From contig CANMCX010000004.1 of NCBI GenBank assembly GCA_947496465.1, forward strand, positions 124,001 to 188,000: DNA of 64,000 bases, in the 5' to 3' direction. The stretch is from Marinifilum_A sediminis (GTDB lineage Bacteria; Bacteroidota; Bacteroidia; Bacteroidales; Marinifilaceae). The notes below the pieces were generated by a model. It was not told the DNA's origin and made no database searches. It saw only the letters and a program-made list of their open reading frames with translations. The translations under genes were made by a program, and so were the position numbers. Below are positions 53,896 to 61,597 of the stretch, one piece after another (the first letter of the stretch is position 1; each line of letters opens with the position of its first letter).

Positions 53896-53973
53896 ATGAA
53901 ACAAGTAAATATCAATAATAATTCTTTTAATAATTTGATGAATAATAATTCATCGAAGTTGGGAAGATTATAG
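53896..53973 (+). CDS. Asparagine-rich leader peptide 1 of asnA
   Basis: A 25-codon ORF beginning about 17 nt after the promoter's -7 element. Nine codons are Asn (positions 5, 7-9, 12-13 and 16-18), all AAT. It ends with KLGRL and TAG. The nucleotides just before the stop (TTGGGAAG, 53959-53966) are complementary to the left arm of the terminator that follows. A ribosome waiting at Asn codons would leave this segment free, while one reaching the stop would cover it. The role as an attenuator sensing charged tRNA-Asn is inference from this layout. Confidence 0.85.
   Translation: MKQVNINNNSFNNLMNNNSSKLGRL
53959..53966 (+). promoter_or_regulatory. asnA: Antiterminator segment of module 1
   Basis: TTGGGAAG is perfectly complementary to CTTCCCAA at 54001-54008 in the terminator's left arm; after one mismatch two further A-T pairs are possible (53956-53957 with 54010-54011). 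Confidence 0.75.
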
Positions 53974-53996
53974 ATATTTTAAACGATATTTTTCAC

Positions 53997-54030
53997 AAGC
54001 CTTCCCAAATTGGGAAGGCTTTTTTATTTT
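53997..54030 (+). terminator. asnA: Attenuator terminator 1 of asnA
   Basis: Stem AAGCCTTCCC (53997-54006) with GGGAAGGCTT (54012-54021), loop AAATT, followed by a T run. It lies 23 nt after the leader 1 stop codon, upstream of asnA. Confidence 0.88.
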
Positions 54031-54036
54031 AATTAA

Positions 54037-54087
54037 ATGGTACAATTCAATATCAATAATAACAATAATAATTCTCCCCCAAGGTGA
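54037..54087 (+). CDS. Asparagine-rich leader peptide 2 of asnA
   Basis: A 16-codon ORF starting 7 nt after the T run of terminator 1. It reads MVQFNINNNNNNSPPR: seven Asn codons, six of them consecutive (54055-54072; AAT and one AAC). The stop TGA at 54085-54087 is inside the antiterminator segment. No promoter is seen between the modules, so it should be translated only on transcripts that pass terminator 1. It shares the stretch AATATCAATAATA with leader 1, which suggests duplication. Confidence 0.87.
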   Translation: MVQFNINNNNNNSPPR

Positions 54088-54092
54088 GAAAG
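54082..54092 (+). promoter_or_regulatory. asnA: Antiterminator segment of module 2
   Basis: AGGTGAGAAAG, which includes the leader 2 stop codon, is perfectly complementary over 11 bp to CTTTCTCACCT at 54118-54128, competing with the terminator stem. Confidence 0.8.
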
Positions 54093-54113
54093 TAAATTGT
54101 TATATCATATAGC

Positions 54114-54147
54114 AAGCCTTTCTCACCTAACGAGAAAGGCTTTTTTC
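54114..54147 (+). terminator. asnA: Attenuator terminator 2 of asnA
   Basis: Stem AAGCCTTTCTC (54114-54124) with GAGAAAGGCTT (54132-54142), loop ACCTAAC, followed by a T run, 36 nt before the asnA start. Confidence 0.88.
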
Positions 54148-54182
54148 ATTTAAAATAACTATTAACCAAAAAATTTAAAAAC

Positions 54183-55220
54183 ATGAAAAACTTAATTATT
54201 CCTGAAGATTACAAAAGTATTCTTGATCTGGATGCGACAGAAAAAGCGATCAAATTCATTAAGGATCAGTTTCAACTTCAATTGTCATCGGAACTGAAAT
54301 TAAGACGAGTTACAGCCCCTATGATTGTTATGAAGGGGACCGGTTTAAATGATGATTTAAACGGGATTGAACGCCCTGTTGCGTTCCCTATTAAAGGATT
54401 ATCTGACCAAACAGCGGAAGTGGTTCACTCTCTAGCCAAATGGAAAAGGTACATGTTGGGAGAATTACAAATTCCAACAGGAAAAGGTCTTTACACCGAT
54501 ATGAATGCCTTGCGACCTGATGAAGATTTCACCAACCTACACTCGGTATATGTAGATCAGTGGGATTGGGAAAAATCGATACAAAAGGAAGAGAGACAAC
54601 TTGAATTTCTTATAGGAAGTGTAAAGCAAATCTATTCCTCACTAAAAAGAACAGAGTACATCTTGAGTGAATACTATCCTGCTTTAAAACCACAGCTTCC
54701 AGATGAAATCACATTTATTCATGCCGAAGATCTTTTGGCTAAATATCCTGATTTAACACCTAAAGAAAGAGAAAGCAAATTCACAAAAGAACATGGCGCC
54801 GTCTTCATTATTGGAATTGGTGGCGAACTTGCAAATGGAGAACCTCATGATGGAAGAGCTCCTGATTACGATGATTGGACAACTCCAACATTAAACGGTT
54901 ACAGTGGATTGAATGGTGATATTTTACTTTGGAACCCTATATTGAAACAAGCTTTCGAAATTTCATCGATGGGAATTAGAGTAGATGAAGATGCACTTGA
55001 AAAACAATTGAAACTTAAAGGTGAAGAGAAAAGAAAAGAACTGATGTTCCACAAAAAACTTCTTGCTGGTGAATTACCATATTCCATTGGTGGTGGAATT
55101 GGACAATCACGATTGTGCATGTTCCTATTACGAAAAGCACATATTGGTGAGGTTCAATCAAGCATTTGGCCAGATGAATTAAGAGACACTTGTAAAAAAG
55201 CTGGTATCATTTTTTTATAA
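54183..55220 (+). CDS. asnA: Aspartate-ammonia ligase (asparagine synthetase A)
   Basis: A 345-residue enzyme making asparagine from aspartate, ammonia and ATP. It is related to class II aspartyl-tRNA synthetases; the C-terminal GGGIGQSRLCMFLLRKAHI (about 303-321) and the DEITFIHAEDLLAKYP segment are typical of AsnA. Length is normal (about 330-345). The two upstream Asn-leader modules imply feedback control by asparaginyl-tRNA supply, which fits the product. No AsnC-type regulator gene is adjacent. Confidence 0.96.
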   Translation: MKNLIIPEDYKSILDLDATEKAIKFIKDQFQLQLSSELKLRRVTAPMIVMKGTGLNDDLNGIERPVAFPIKGLSDQTAEVVHSLAKWKRYMLGELQIPTGKGLYTDMNALRPDEDFTNLHSVYVDQWDWEKSIQKEERQLEFLIGSVKQIYSSLKRTEYILSEYYPALKPQLPDEITFIHAEDLLAKYPDLTPKERESKFTKEHGAVFIIGIGGELANGEPHDGRAPDYDDWTTPTLNGYSGLNGDILLWNPILKQAFEISSMGIRVDEDALEKQLKLKGEEKRKELMFHKKLLAGELPYSIGGGIGQSRLCMFLLRKAHIGEVQSSIWPDELRDTCKKAGIIFL

Positions 55221-55269
55221 AAATTAGTTGATTAATAGGAACAGTCAAGTTCCCCTGACTTTTCCAAAA

Positions 55270-55301
55270 TTAAAAAAGGTCGTACGCTAAAGTACGACCT
55301 T
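55270..55301. terminator. Bidirectional terminator between asnA and the subtilase gene
   Basis: Stem AAGGTCGTAC (55276-55285) with GTACGACCTT (55292-55301), loop GCTAAA, with A residues before and T-rich sequence after. Confidence 0.83.
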
Positions 55302-55324
55302 ATTATAATTTTAATAAAACAATA

Positions 55325-56542
55325 CTATCTATGCGCAATAGGATCTGCATCGCCATCAGGATCATTATTCACATATCCATCGGTTTGGATTGGACCAAGC
55401 AAAAGCAAACCACAAACATGAGGAGCTGCCATTGATGTTCCACTCATAGTACCATAACCACCGTTTAGATAACATGATTTTACATCTACACCAGGAGCAC
55501 AATAATCAACTGGTAATCCATAATTTGAGAATGATGCAAAATTATCATTAATGTCAGATGCTGAAATTGTATAAATATTTTCATGATTTGCACGAGAAGG
55601 TGAATAGTACAAAGCATCATCGGATGAGTTACCGGCTGCAATCGAAATCAATATTCCAAGATCAGCAACGGCTTTTACAGTTTCATCATAAGCATCATAA
55701 GTATAACGAGATTTTGGTCCCAAGCTCATATTAACAGCATCACCTGGTTGCCCTTCAGCTGCAATATAATCTAAAGCAGCCATTGACCATGACATATTTC
55801 CATTACCTCTTCTATCTAAAACACGACAAGAAACAACTTTAGCACCCGCAGCTACTCCAATAACACCAATAGTATTATCTATAGCGGCAACAGTTCCAGC
55901 AACATGAGTTCCATGTCCATGTTGGTCATCTGGTGTAGTTTTTCCTTGAGTAATAAATGTTTTACTCCTAGCAACATCTACATTTAAATCTGGGTGATCT
56001 AAATCAATTCCAGAGTCAATAATCCAAGCCGTTTTACCAACACCATTACCTGCACCACCTATGCGAGTAATACCCCATGGTGTTTCTTGAGTTGGTTGAG
56101 TTGTCCCTCCGCCTGGCTTACCTAGAGCTATTTCAATATCCTTCTCAATGCGTTTTACATTAGGATTAGACATTAATTTAGTTAATTGATTTTCATTCAA
56201 TTTAACTGAAAAACCTTTAATTGCAGTACTGTAAGTATGTTCTACATCATTGTTAGAAATTCCATTTTTCTTAACAAAATTTGAGACATGAGATTTCATT
56301 CGCAAAGACTTTTTTTCATACCCTTTTAGTCCTTTCAGCTCTGAATTCAATGCAAAATCGTCCTCAAACTGAACAATGTAAGTAGCCTTTCCATTTGTGA
56401 CACTAAATTCAGTTTTAACCTCAGATATTACATCAGGAATTTCGTTAATTTCCGTTTCTAAATCATTATCACACGATATAAAAACAAAACCAAATAAGGT
56501 CAATAAAAGCATTGCTTTTTTTACAAGAATTAATTTTTTCAT
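55325..56542 (-). CDS. Subtilisin-family (S8) serine protease, lipoprotein
   Basis: A 405-residue secreted protease attached through a lipobox Cys (FISC, Cys24). An I9-type inhibitor propeptide (about 50-138) precedes the catalytic domain. The triad is visible: Asp176 (IIDSGID), His210 (HGTHVAG) and Ser370 (GTSMAAPH), with Asn305 (AAGNSS) as the oxyanion residue. The C-terminus is short and has no added sorting domain. It should work at the cell surface or in the periplasm, degrading proteins. Confidence 0.93.
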   Translation of the reverse strand: MKKLILVKKAMLLLTLFGFVFISCDNDLETEINEIPDVISEVKTEFSVTNGKATYIVQFEDDFALNSELKGLKGYEKKSLRMKSHVSNFVKKNGISNNDVEHTYSTAIKGFSVKLNENQLTKLMSNPNVKRIEKDIEIALGKPGGGTTQPTQETPWGITRIGGAGNGVGKTAWIIDSGIDLDHPDLNVDVARSKTFITQGKTTPDDQHGHGTHVAGTVAAIDNTIGVIGVAAGAKVVSCRVLDRRGNGNMSWSMAALDYIAAEGQPGDAVNMSLGPKSRYTYDAYDETVKAVADLGILISIAAGNSSDDALYYSPSRANHENIYTISASDINDNFASFSNYGLPVDYCAPGVDVKSCYLNGGYGTMSGTSMAAPHVCGLLLLGPIQTDGYVNNDPDGDADPIAHR

Positions 56543-56591
56543 AAATTAATTTTTAATTATAAAAGATTAGTGATTAGAGTTGTATCCCGAT

Positions 56592-56690
56592 TTAACTTTT
56601 CAATTGATAAAGCGCTTCAGTTAAATTCTCAATACACTTCTTAATTCCAGTTTTGCTAAAAAGGTAACCCTCCTTCATGATATATTTCAT
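56592..56690 (-). CDS. Possible small protein upstream of the subtilase gene
   Basis: A 32-codon ORF on the minus strand, starting MKYIMKEGYLFSKTGIKK and ending in an amphipathic-looking helix (CIENLTEALYQLK). It lies 50 nt upstream of the subtilase start. There is no independent evidence of translation. Confidence 0.25.
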   Translation of the reverse strand: MKYIMKEGYLFSKTGIKKCIENLTEALYQLKS

Positions 56691-56800
56691 ACTCAACAAT
56701 GTCTTTTATTATTATAAGCTATTGATTTCTTGAAAATTAAGATTTAAAAAAAAAATACCTATCGTGTATTATTCTTATATTTAAATGAAATTTTAATACT

Positions 56801-57325
56801 ATGAAAATATTACTTTACATTCTTGGAGCAATCATTTTAATTGTAGCTGTTCTTCATATAATAGCTCCCAAAACCTATCATGTAGATAGAAACATTGTTG
56901 TTTCTGAAAATATAGATACTGTATTTCAGAGTTTGTGTTCACTTAAAGAACAACAAGCTTGGTCTCCTTGGGCAGAAAAAGATTTAGAGATGAAAGTCAA
57001 ATTTATGGGAACTGATGGTACTGTAGGTTCTGTAACTCATTGGGCAGGAAACAAAGATGTTGGTGAAGGTGAACAGGAAATCATGAAAATTGAGCCTAAC
57101 TCATATATCGAAACAGAATTACGCTTCTTAAAGCCTTTTGAATCGAGCAGTACTGGTTTTTTCGAAATTAAAGAGGCTGGTGAAGGAACGGAAGTAACCT
57201 GGGGTTTTAAAGGTGAAAATACTTTTCCAAGTACCATTATGATGGTATTTATGGATATGGATAAAGCCATAGGTCCAGATTTTGAAAAGGGATTATCAAA
57301 CTTTAAAACTTACATTGAAAAGTAA
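56801..57325 (+). CDS. SRPBCC-fold (polyketide cyclase/START-like) protein
   Basis: A 174-residue protein with an N-terminal membrane helix (about 3-22), then a helix-grip domain: VDRNIVVSENIDTVFQSL, WSPWAEKD and the C-terminal helix DFEKGLSNFKTYIEK are characteristic of SRPBCC proteins that bind hydrophobic ligands. The ligand is unknown. A small DUF2892-like gene begins 6 nt after its stop, so they form an operon. Confidence 0.83.
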   Translation: MKILLYILGAIILIVAVLHIIAPKTYHVDRNIVVSENIDTVFQSLCSLKEQQAWSPWAEKDLEMKVKFMGTDGTVGSVTHWAGNKDVGEGEQEIMKIEPNSYIETELRFLKPFESSSTGFFEIKEAGEGTEVTWGFKGENTFPSTIMMVFMDMDKAIGPDFEKGLSNFKTYIEK

Positions 57326-57331
57326 ATAAAT

Positions 57332-57547
57332 ATGAAAAAAAATATGGGTAATCTGGATCGTGGATTAAGAGTAATTGCTGCTCTTATTCTTGCGACACTT
57401 TATTTTATGGATATCATTACCGGAACCATTGGAATTATTGTCTTGATTTTTACTTGTGTAATGTTTTTAACCAGCGTTGTTGGCAATTGTCCACCATACA
57501 CTTTATTAGGAATAAATACATGTAAGGTAAAACCAGATAAGAAATAA
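57332..57547 (+). CDS. DUF2892 (YgaP-type) small membrane protein
   Basis: A 71-residue protein with two membrane helices and the DUF2892 pattern: MGNLDRGLRVIAALIL at the start and GNCPPYTLLGINTCK at the end, with a Cys pair. In E. coli the same module is the membrane part of the rhodanese YgaP. It follows the SRPBCC gene by 6 nt; no rhodanese domain is attached here. Confidence 0.83.
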   Translation: MKKNMGNLDRGLRVIAALILATLYFMDIITGTIGIIVLIFTCVMFLTSVVGNCPPYTLLGINTCKVKPDKK

Positions 57548-57568
57548 AAAATATCATGCCAAAAACTG

Positions 57569-57599
57569 TCCTCAAAGAGATTTTCTTTGGGGATTTTTT
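57569..57599 (+). terminator. Intrinsic terminator of the SRPBCC-DUF2892 operon
   Basis: Stem TCCTCAAAGA (57569-57578) with TCTTTGGGGA (57584-57593), including one G-T pair, followed by a T run. Confidence 0.75.
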
Positions 57600-57722
57600 G
57601 TTTTATGAAACATCTTGAAAAGTGCAAAAATCTTAGCTATATTTAAGGATATAATTCTCTAATGAATCGAAACAAAGATCGAATTGAGAGTATATTTAAC
57701 TAGCACGAAACCCAATAACAAT

Positions 57723-58094
57723 ATGCATAAAACCCAGGACAAAAATAGAATTGCCTACTGCGGGGTAAATTGTTCCACCTGCCCTGCTTATGTCGCAACG
57801 CAAAGGCAACAAGAAAAAGTAAGAGTTAGAATTGCCAAATTATGGTCTGATAAAGATCACACCTACGAAGCGAGTGAAATAACCTGTAAAGGTTGCCATG
57901 AGCCCTGGGGACAAAAATTTCGTCATTGTCAGGAATGTGCAGTGAGAGCTTGTGCGAGAAAACGACTTTATGCTACTTGCGCAGAGTGCAACGAATATCC
58001 TTGCAGTAAATTAAACGATCTGCATCAAACTCTTGATAAAAAGATTGCCCGAATAAATTTAAATGATTTAAGATGTAATAATAAGGCTGGTTAA
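57723..58094 (+). CDS. DUF3795 Cys-rich protein
   Basis: About 123 residues with the DUF3795 start IAYCGVNCSTCPAYVATQ and further Cys pairs in CKGCHEPWG, CQECAVRACAR and CAECNEYPC, which probably bind zinc. The family is common in anaerobic bacteria and its role is unknown. I chose the ATG at 57723; an upstream ATG at 57684 would add 13 residues before the conserved start. Confidence 0.83.
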   Translation: MHKTQDKNRIAYCGVNCSTCPAYVATQRQQEKVRVRIAKLWSDKDHTYEASEITCKGCHEPWGQKFRHCQECAVRACARKRLYATCAECNEYPCSKLNDLHQTLDKKIARINLNDLRCNNKAG

Positions 58095-58108
58095 TTCCAG
58101 CTTTTTTT
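58083..58108 (+). terminator. Intrinsic terminator of the DUF3795 gene
   Basis: Stem GCTGG (58086-58090) with CCAGC (58097-58101) followed by a T run; the stop codon is in the loop. Confidence 0.7.
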
Positions 58109-58114
58109 CTGCAT

Positions 58115-58627
58115 TTAAAAGATAGGTAAGTTAATTGCCAATCGTCTGATTTGAAAAGCTTGACTCAAACATTTCTCTACGATTTTATAATTCTCAATTG
58201 GCTGTAAAATAACTGCGTTAACTTTACTTTTCTTATCATTAAAAAACCAGGATCGATGATGCCCATCGTGAACAATAAATCGAATTCTTTTTTCCTGAAA
58301 TAAATCCCAAACAATAATTGGAGGAAACTCCTCTCCTTTCTCCTCAATATATTCATGAGCCGTATCAACCATTAAAAGTTTTTCTTGTTCCAACCTGGAT
58401 TGACTTGCCCAAAGAGATCCTGGAGATAAAAAGCGTGGTGGATATATTTTTACATGTCTAGGATTCAATCTGAATTGTACACAAGCCAAATTACACAAGT
58501 TCGCTGTAGTATTACCTTTTACCCAATGCGTCCTTCCCAAAAAGGCATTATAGCCCTTTTCCCTATCCGCGGGATTTTCAGAAAGTAAAAGTCTGGTGAT
58601 TTCTAAAGGAGATTTTATCTGCATCAT
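58115..58627 (-). CDS. Hypothetical protein with ParB/sulfiredoxin-like motif
   Basis: A 170-residue soluble protein. The segment IRFIVHDGHHRSWFFNDK (about 113-130) resembles the (D/E)GxHR box of ParB/Srx-fold proteins, and PPIIVWDLF just before fits the preceding strand. These folds include nucleases, ATPases and CTPases, so the function is open. It is convergent with the DUF3795 gene and has no operon partner. Confidence 0.6.
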   Translation of the reverse strand: MMQIKSPLEITRLLLSENPADREKGYNAFLGRTHWVKGNTTANLCNLACVQFRLNPRHVKIYPPRFLSPGSLWASQSRLEQEKLLMVDTAHEYIEEKGEEFPPIIVWDLFQEKRIRFIVHDGHHRSWFFNDKKSKVNAVILQPIENYKIVEKCLSQAFQIRRLAINLPIF

Positions 58628-58751
58628 ATCCCCTTAAGTTACGGAATATCAAGAGAGAATAAAATACTACTCCATGGCATTATAACACCTCACACTCTTT
58701 TAGCTAAAGGATACAAACATCATTAGTTTAAGTGTTGACACTCAAATACAA

Positions 58752-60101
58752 TTAAAATTGCAAAGTAAATTCGGTTAAACGATTGGGTTTTGAACGGACT
58801 GCAATGGTTCCACCATGCAATCGCATTATTTGTCTTGACAAATTCAAACCAATACCAGATCCTTTTTCTTTTGTAGTAAAGAAAGGTGTAAAAACATTTT
58901 CAATAACATCATCGGGTATACCAGCACCATTGTCTCTAACAATAATTAAATTGAGAGGATTTGCTTGTCCTGTTGATATCGACAGAGTTTTTGTTTTCGT
59001 TTCTTTTAATGCTTCAATCGAATTACGAATCATATTAATCAACACCTGAGAGATTAACTTTTCATCTGCTATCAACTCTTGTTGATCAGAATGTAAATGG
59101 TACGTGAAATCAATACTCTCCGCTTTAAACTCTTCCTGAAACAAAACTCCAATATGAGAAAATAGTTTCTCTACTGATATCAATTCGAAATGTGGTTTTG
59201 GCAACTGTGTTAAGTTCTTATATTCATCTACAAAAGCAATTAAACCTTTACTCCTTTTTCGTATCGTTTGCAAACCCATTAAAGTATTCGAAATGGCACC
59301 TTCATTCAATATTTCTTTGCATGGTTGTGCTCCGTTCTTTTCATACAAATCAATCAAACTACCCGAAAGCATTGATATCGGACTAACCGAATTCACTATT
59401 TCATGAGTAAATACACGAATCAGTTTGTGCATGGCATCCATTTCTCCTTTATCAATGGCATTTTTAATATCCTGAAAAGCCACAACTTTAATATTTTCGT
59501 CCTCTAAGCGAAAATCAACCGCTTTAACTGCCAATTTTAAAATTCTATTCTTAACTAAATATTTCCTCAGTTTTTGTTTCTCAGATTTTATTCGATTTAA
59601 AAATTCAGGAAAAGCTTCCTCAACAGTAACCAATTCCGAAATATTATTAAAATCACCCACCAGAAAAAGATCTTTAAACGCCTGATTGCAAAGCTTCACA
59701 TTTCCCCTATGATCGAATGCCAATAGACCAATCCCAACCAATTCTACCGTATTTTGAAAAAACACAAAGTCTTTTTCTTTTTCAATCTTCACCTTACCAA
59801 AAGCCTTAATAATCTGATTAAAACTCTGATGAAGATTCACAAAAGCCTTATCCTTTTTGCCTTCATTGAAAACCAAAGTGGCATCCTGATATTGAAAAGC
59901 ATCAAAAAAACGTGATAAATCGCGATTAGTTTTATTGATGTAGTATAATAAATATACAATTTGCAGAATCCATAAAGCAGCCAAGCTATATGTGGTTACT
60001 ACCATGTATTCCTGAGCATACACATACAAAAACAGCAAAGGAGTTAACGACAATAAAATAACCTGAATTAGTACTCCGATATAAAATCTTTTATAAATCA
60101 T
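58752..60101 (-). CDS. Sensor histidine kinase
   Basis: A 449-residue kinase with two membrane helices (about 8-28 and 35-54), a PAS-like domain (about 115-215), an H-box FTHEIVNSVSPIS with phospho-accepting His233, and an ATPase domain: N-box NMIRNSIEALKE, G1 VRDNGAGIPDD, F and G2 boxes in FTPFFTTKEKGSGIGL. There is almost no periplasmic loop, so it probably senses a membrane or cytoplasmic signal. It overlaps the regulator gene by 11 nt and surely forms a two-component pair. Confidence 0.92.
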   Translation of the reverse strand: MIYKRFYIGVLIQVILLSLTPLLFLYVYAQEYMVVTTYSLAALWILQIVYLLYYINKTNRDLSRFFDAFQYQDATLVFNEGKKDKAFVNLHQSFNQIIKAFGKVKIEKEKDFVFFQNTVELVGIGLLAFDHRGNVKLCNQAFKDLFLVGDFNNISELVTVEEAFPEFLNRIKSEKQKLRKYLVKNRILKLAVKAVDFRLEDENIKVVAFQDIKNAIDKGEMDAMHKLIRVFTHEIVNSVSPISMLSGSLIDLYEKNGAQPCKEILNEGAISNTLMGLQTIRKRSKGLIAFVDEYKNLTQLPKPHFELISVEKLFSHIGVLFQEEFKAESIDFTYHLHSDQQELIADEKLISQVLINMIRNSIEALKETKTKTLSISTGQANPLNLIIVRDNGAGIPDDVIENVFTPFFTTKEKGSGIGLNLSRQIMRLHGGTIAVRSKPNRLTEFTLQF

Positions 60102-61461
60102 ACTTCTTAATTTTATCGTATAATGTAGAACGGTTAATACCCAATTCTTTAGCTGCTAAACTCATGTTACCTCCTGTAAATCGAATGGCTTTCTCGATTA
60201 AAAACCTCTCATTTTCAACCAAATTTAAAGTTTCAGGCATGATTTCCTTTTTGGCAGTCTCTTCCCCTATTAGCACATCATCTGCAGACAATTTTTCTGA
60301 ATCACCTAAAATTACTGATTTTTCCACCACATGTTGAAGTTCTCTGATATTACCCGGCCATGAATGTTTCGTAAGTTTATTAATAGCTGTCTTTTGTAAA
60401 CTCATTTTCCCTTTTCCATACTGATCAGCAAACTTATTCAAATAAAAACTACTTAATTCTTCAATATCTTCAATTCTATTGCGAAGCGAAGGCAACTCAA
60501 TTAGAATCGTATTCAAACGATACAATAAATCTTCACGAAATAAACCATCATTCACCATCTCAAACAAATTGCAATTAGTTGCCGATACTATTCGCACATC
60601 TATTTTTACCGGAACATTTCCTCCAACTGGAATAATTTCTTTACTCTGAATAGCGGTTAATAATTTGGTTTGCAAGTGAAGAGGCACATTACCAATTTCG
60701 TCTAAAAATAGAGTACCTCCTGATGCCAATTCAAAACGTCCCATTCTATCTTCTTTTGCATCGGTAAATGCTCCTTTTTTTGATCCAAAAAGTTCACTTT
60801 CGAATAAAGATTCACTTATGGCTCCCAAATCAACATGAATAAAAACCTGATCTTTTCTATTCGATTGCAAATGAATTTCTCTTGCGATAACTTCTTTACC
60901 AGTTCCATTCTCACCTGTTATCAAGATGTTGGCATCAGTCACTGAAACTTTTTCAACTGTTTTGAATACTTGCAACATGGCATCAGATTTTCCTTTTACA
61001 AAGCTACTATTCTTATTGATCTCCTTATTTAATTGCTTTTGCTTCGTTTTAAGAGTTTTTATTTCAAGCTTAGAACATCTTAACTTGTAAGCCTTCAAAA
61101 GTGTTGAAAGAATGTGATTTTCATCCCATGACTTCTGTATAAAATCAATGGCTCCATTTTGCATCGCTCTAACAGCCAATTCAATGTCTCCATAAGCAGT
61201 AATTAAAACAACACATGCATTTTTATCTTGTTCAAGAATTTGTGTCAACCAATACAATCCTTCATTACCTGAATTAATTCCGGCTTTAAAATTCATATCC
61301 AATAAAATCACATCATAATCAGTCTCCCTAATTTTTGAAAGTAAACTATTTGGATTTTTAATGGTATCAATGCTATTAAAGTGAGATTGTAAAAACAGAT
61401 GAAGAGCAAAAAGTAACTCTTCGTTATCATCTACAATCAGTAGTTTTCCCTTTTTAGACAT
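60091..61461 (-). CDS. Sigma-54-dependent response regulator (NtrC family)
   Basis: A 456-residue regulator with a receiver domain (phosphorylated Asp55 in LLDMNFKAG), an AAA+ domain with Walker A GENGTGKE (183-190), the sigma-54 contact loop GAFTDA (230-235; the usual form is GAFTGA) and GGTLFLDEIGN, and a C-terminal Fis-type helix-turn-helix (GGNMSLAAKELGINRSTLYDK). It is the upstream gene of the kinase pair and divergent from the ABC transporter genes, whose promoter region has a palindrome and a sigma-54-like site. Confidence 0.94.
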   Translation of the reverse strand: MSKKGKLLIVDDNEELLFALHLFLQSHFNSIDTIKNPNSLLSKIRETDYDVILLDMNFKAGINSGNEGLYWLTQILEQDKNACVVLITAYGDIELAVRAMQNGAIDFIQKSWDENHILSTLLKAYKLRCSKLEIKTLKTKQKQLNKEINKNSSFVKGKSDAMLQVFKTVEKVSVTDANILITGENGTGKEVIAREIHLQSNRKDQVFIHVDLGAISESLFESELFGSKKGAFTDAKEDRMGRFELASGGTLFLDEIGNVPLHLQTKLLTAIQSKEIIPVGGNVPVKIDVRIVSATNCNLFEMVNDGLFREDLLYRLNTILIELPSLRNRIEDIEELSSFYLNKFADQYGKGKMSLQKTAINKLTKHSWPGNIRELQHVVEKSVILGDSEKLSADDVLIGEETAKKEIMPETLNLVENERFLIEKAIRFTGGNMSLAAKELGINRSTLYDKIKKYDL

Positions 61462-61527
61462 ACAAATTAATTGTTTAAATAGAATTCAGATTTAAAGTTA
61501 GCATATTGTTGTAATTGACAACAGGAA

Positions 61528-61546
61528 GTGTCGGAAATTCCGACAC
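61528..61546. promoter_or_regulatory. Palindromic upstream activator site
   Basis: A perfect inverted repeat GTGTCGGAA-A-TTCCGACAC (19 bp), about 60 bp upstream of the sigma-54-like promoter. Weaker dyads flank it: GTTGT/ACAAC (61508-61522) and ACAATATTGT (61558-61567). It is the likely binding site of the divergently encoded regulator. Confidence 0.65.
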
Positions 61547-61597
61547 CTTAAAATGCAACAATATTGTAAAAGACTGATCTTAAGACTCTATTTTCTT

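Larger units (their letters stand above)
53646..54182. other. Gene-free region: cold-shock leader and asnA attenuator leader
   Basis: These 537 nt between divergent genes hold the cold-shock 5' leader with a nested dyad (53674-53712), the asnA promoter (53849-53879) and two consecutive Asn-leader attenuation modules (53896-54030 and 54037-54146). Confidence 0.8.

Noticed and set aside
53896..54087. Asn-rich ORFs as chance products of AT-rich DNA
   Set aside because: AAT runs alone could be chance, but both ORFs begin with ATG, follow a good promoter, end exactly at segments complementary to the next terminator, and precede the asparagine synthetase gene.
53880..54182. T-box riboswitch controlling asnA
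   Set aside because: No AGGGTGG-type T-box sequence or long specifier stem is present; the two short leader ORFs explain the region better.
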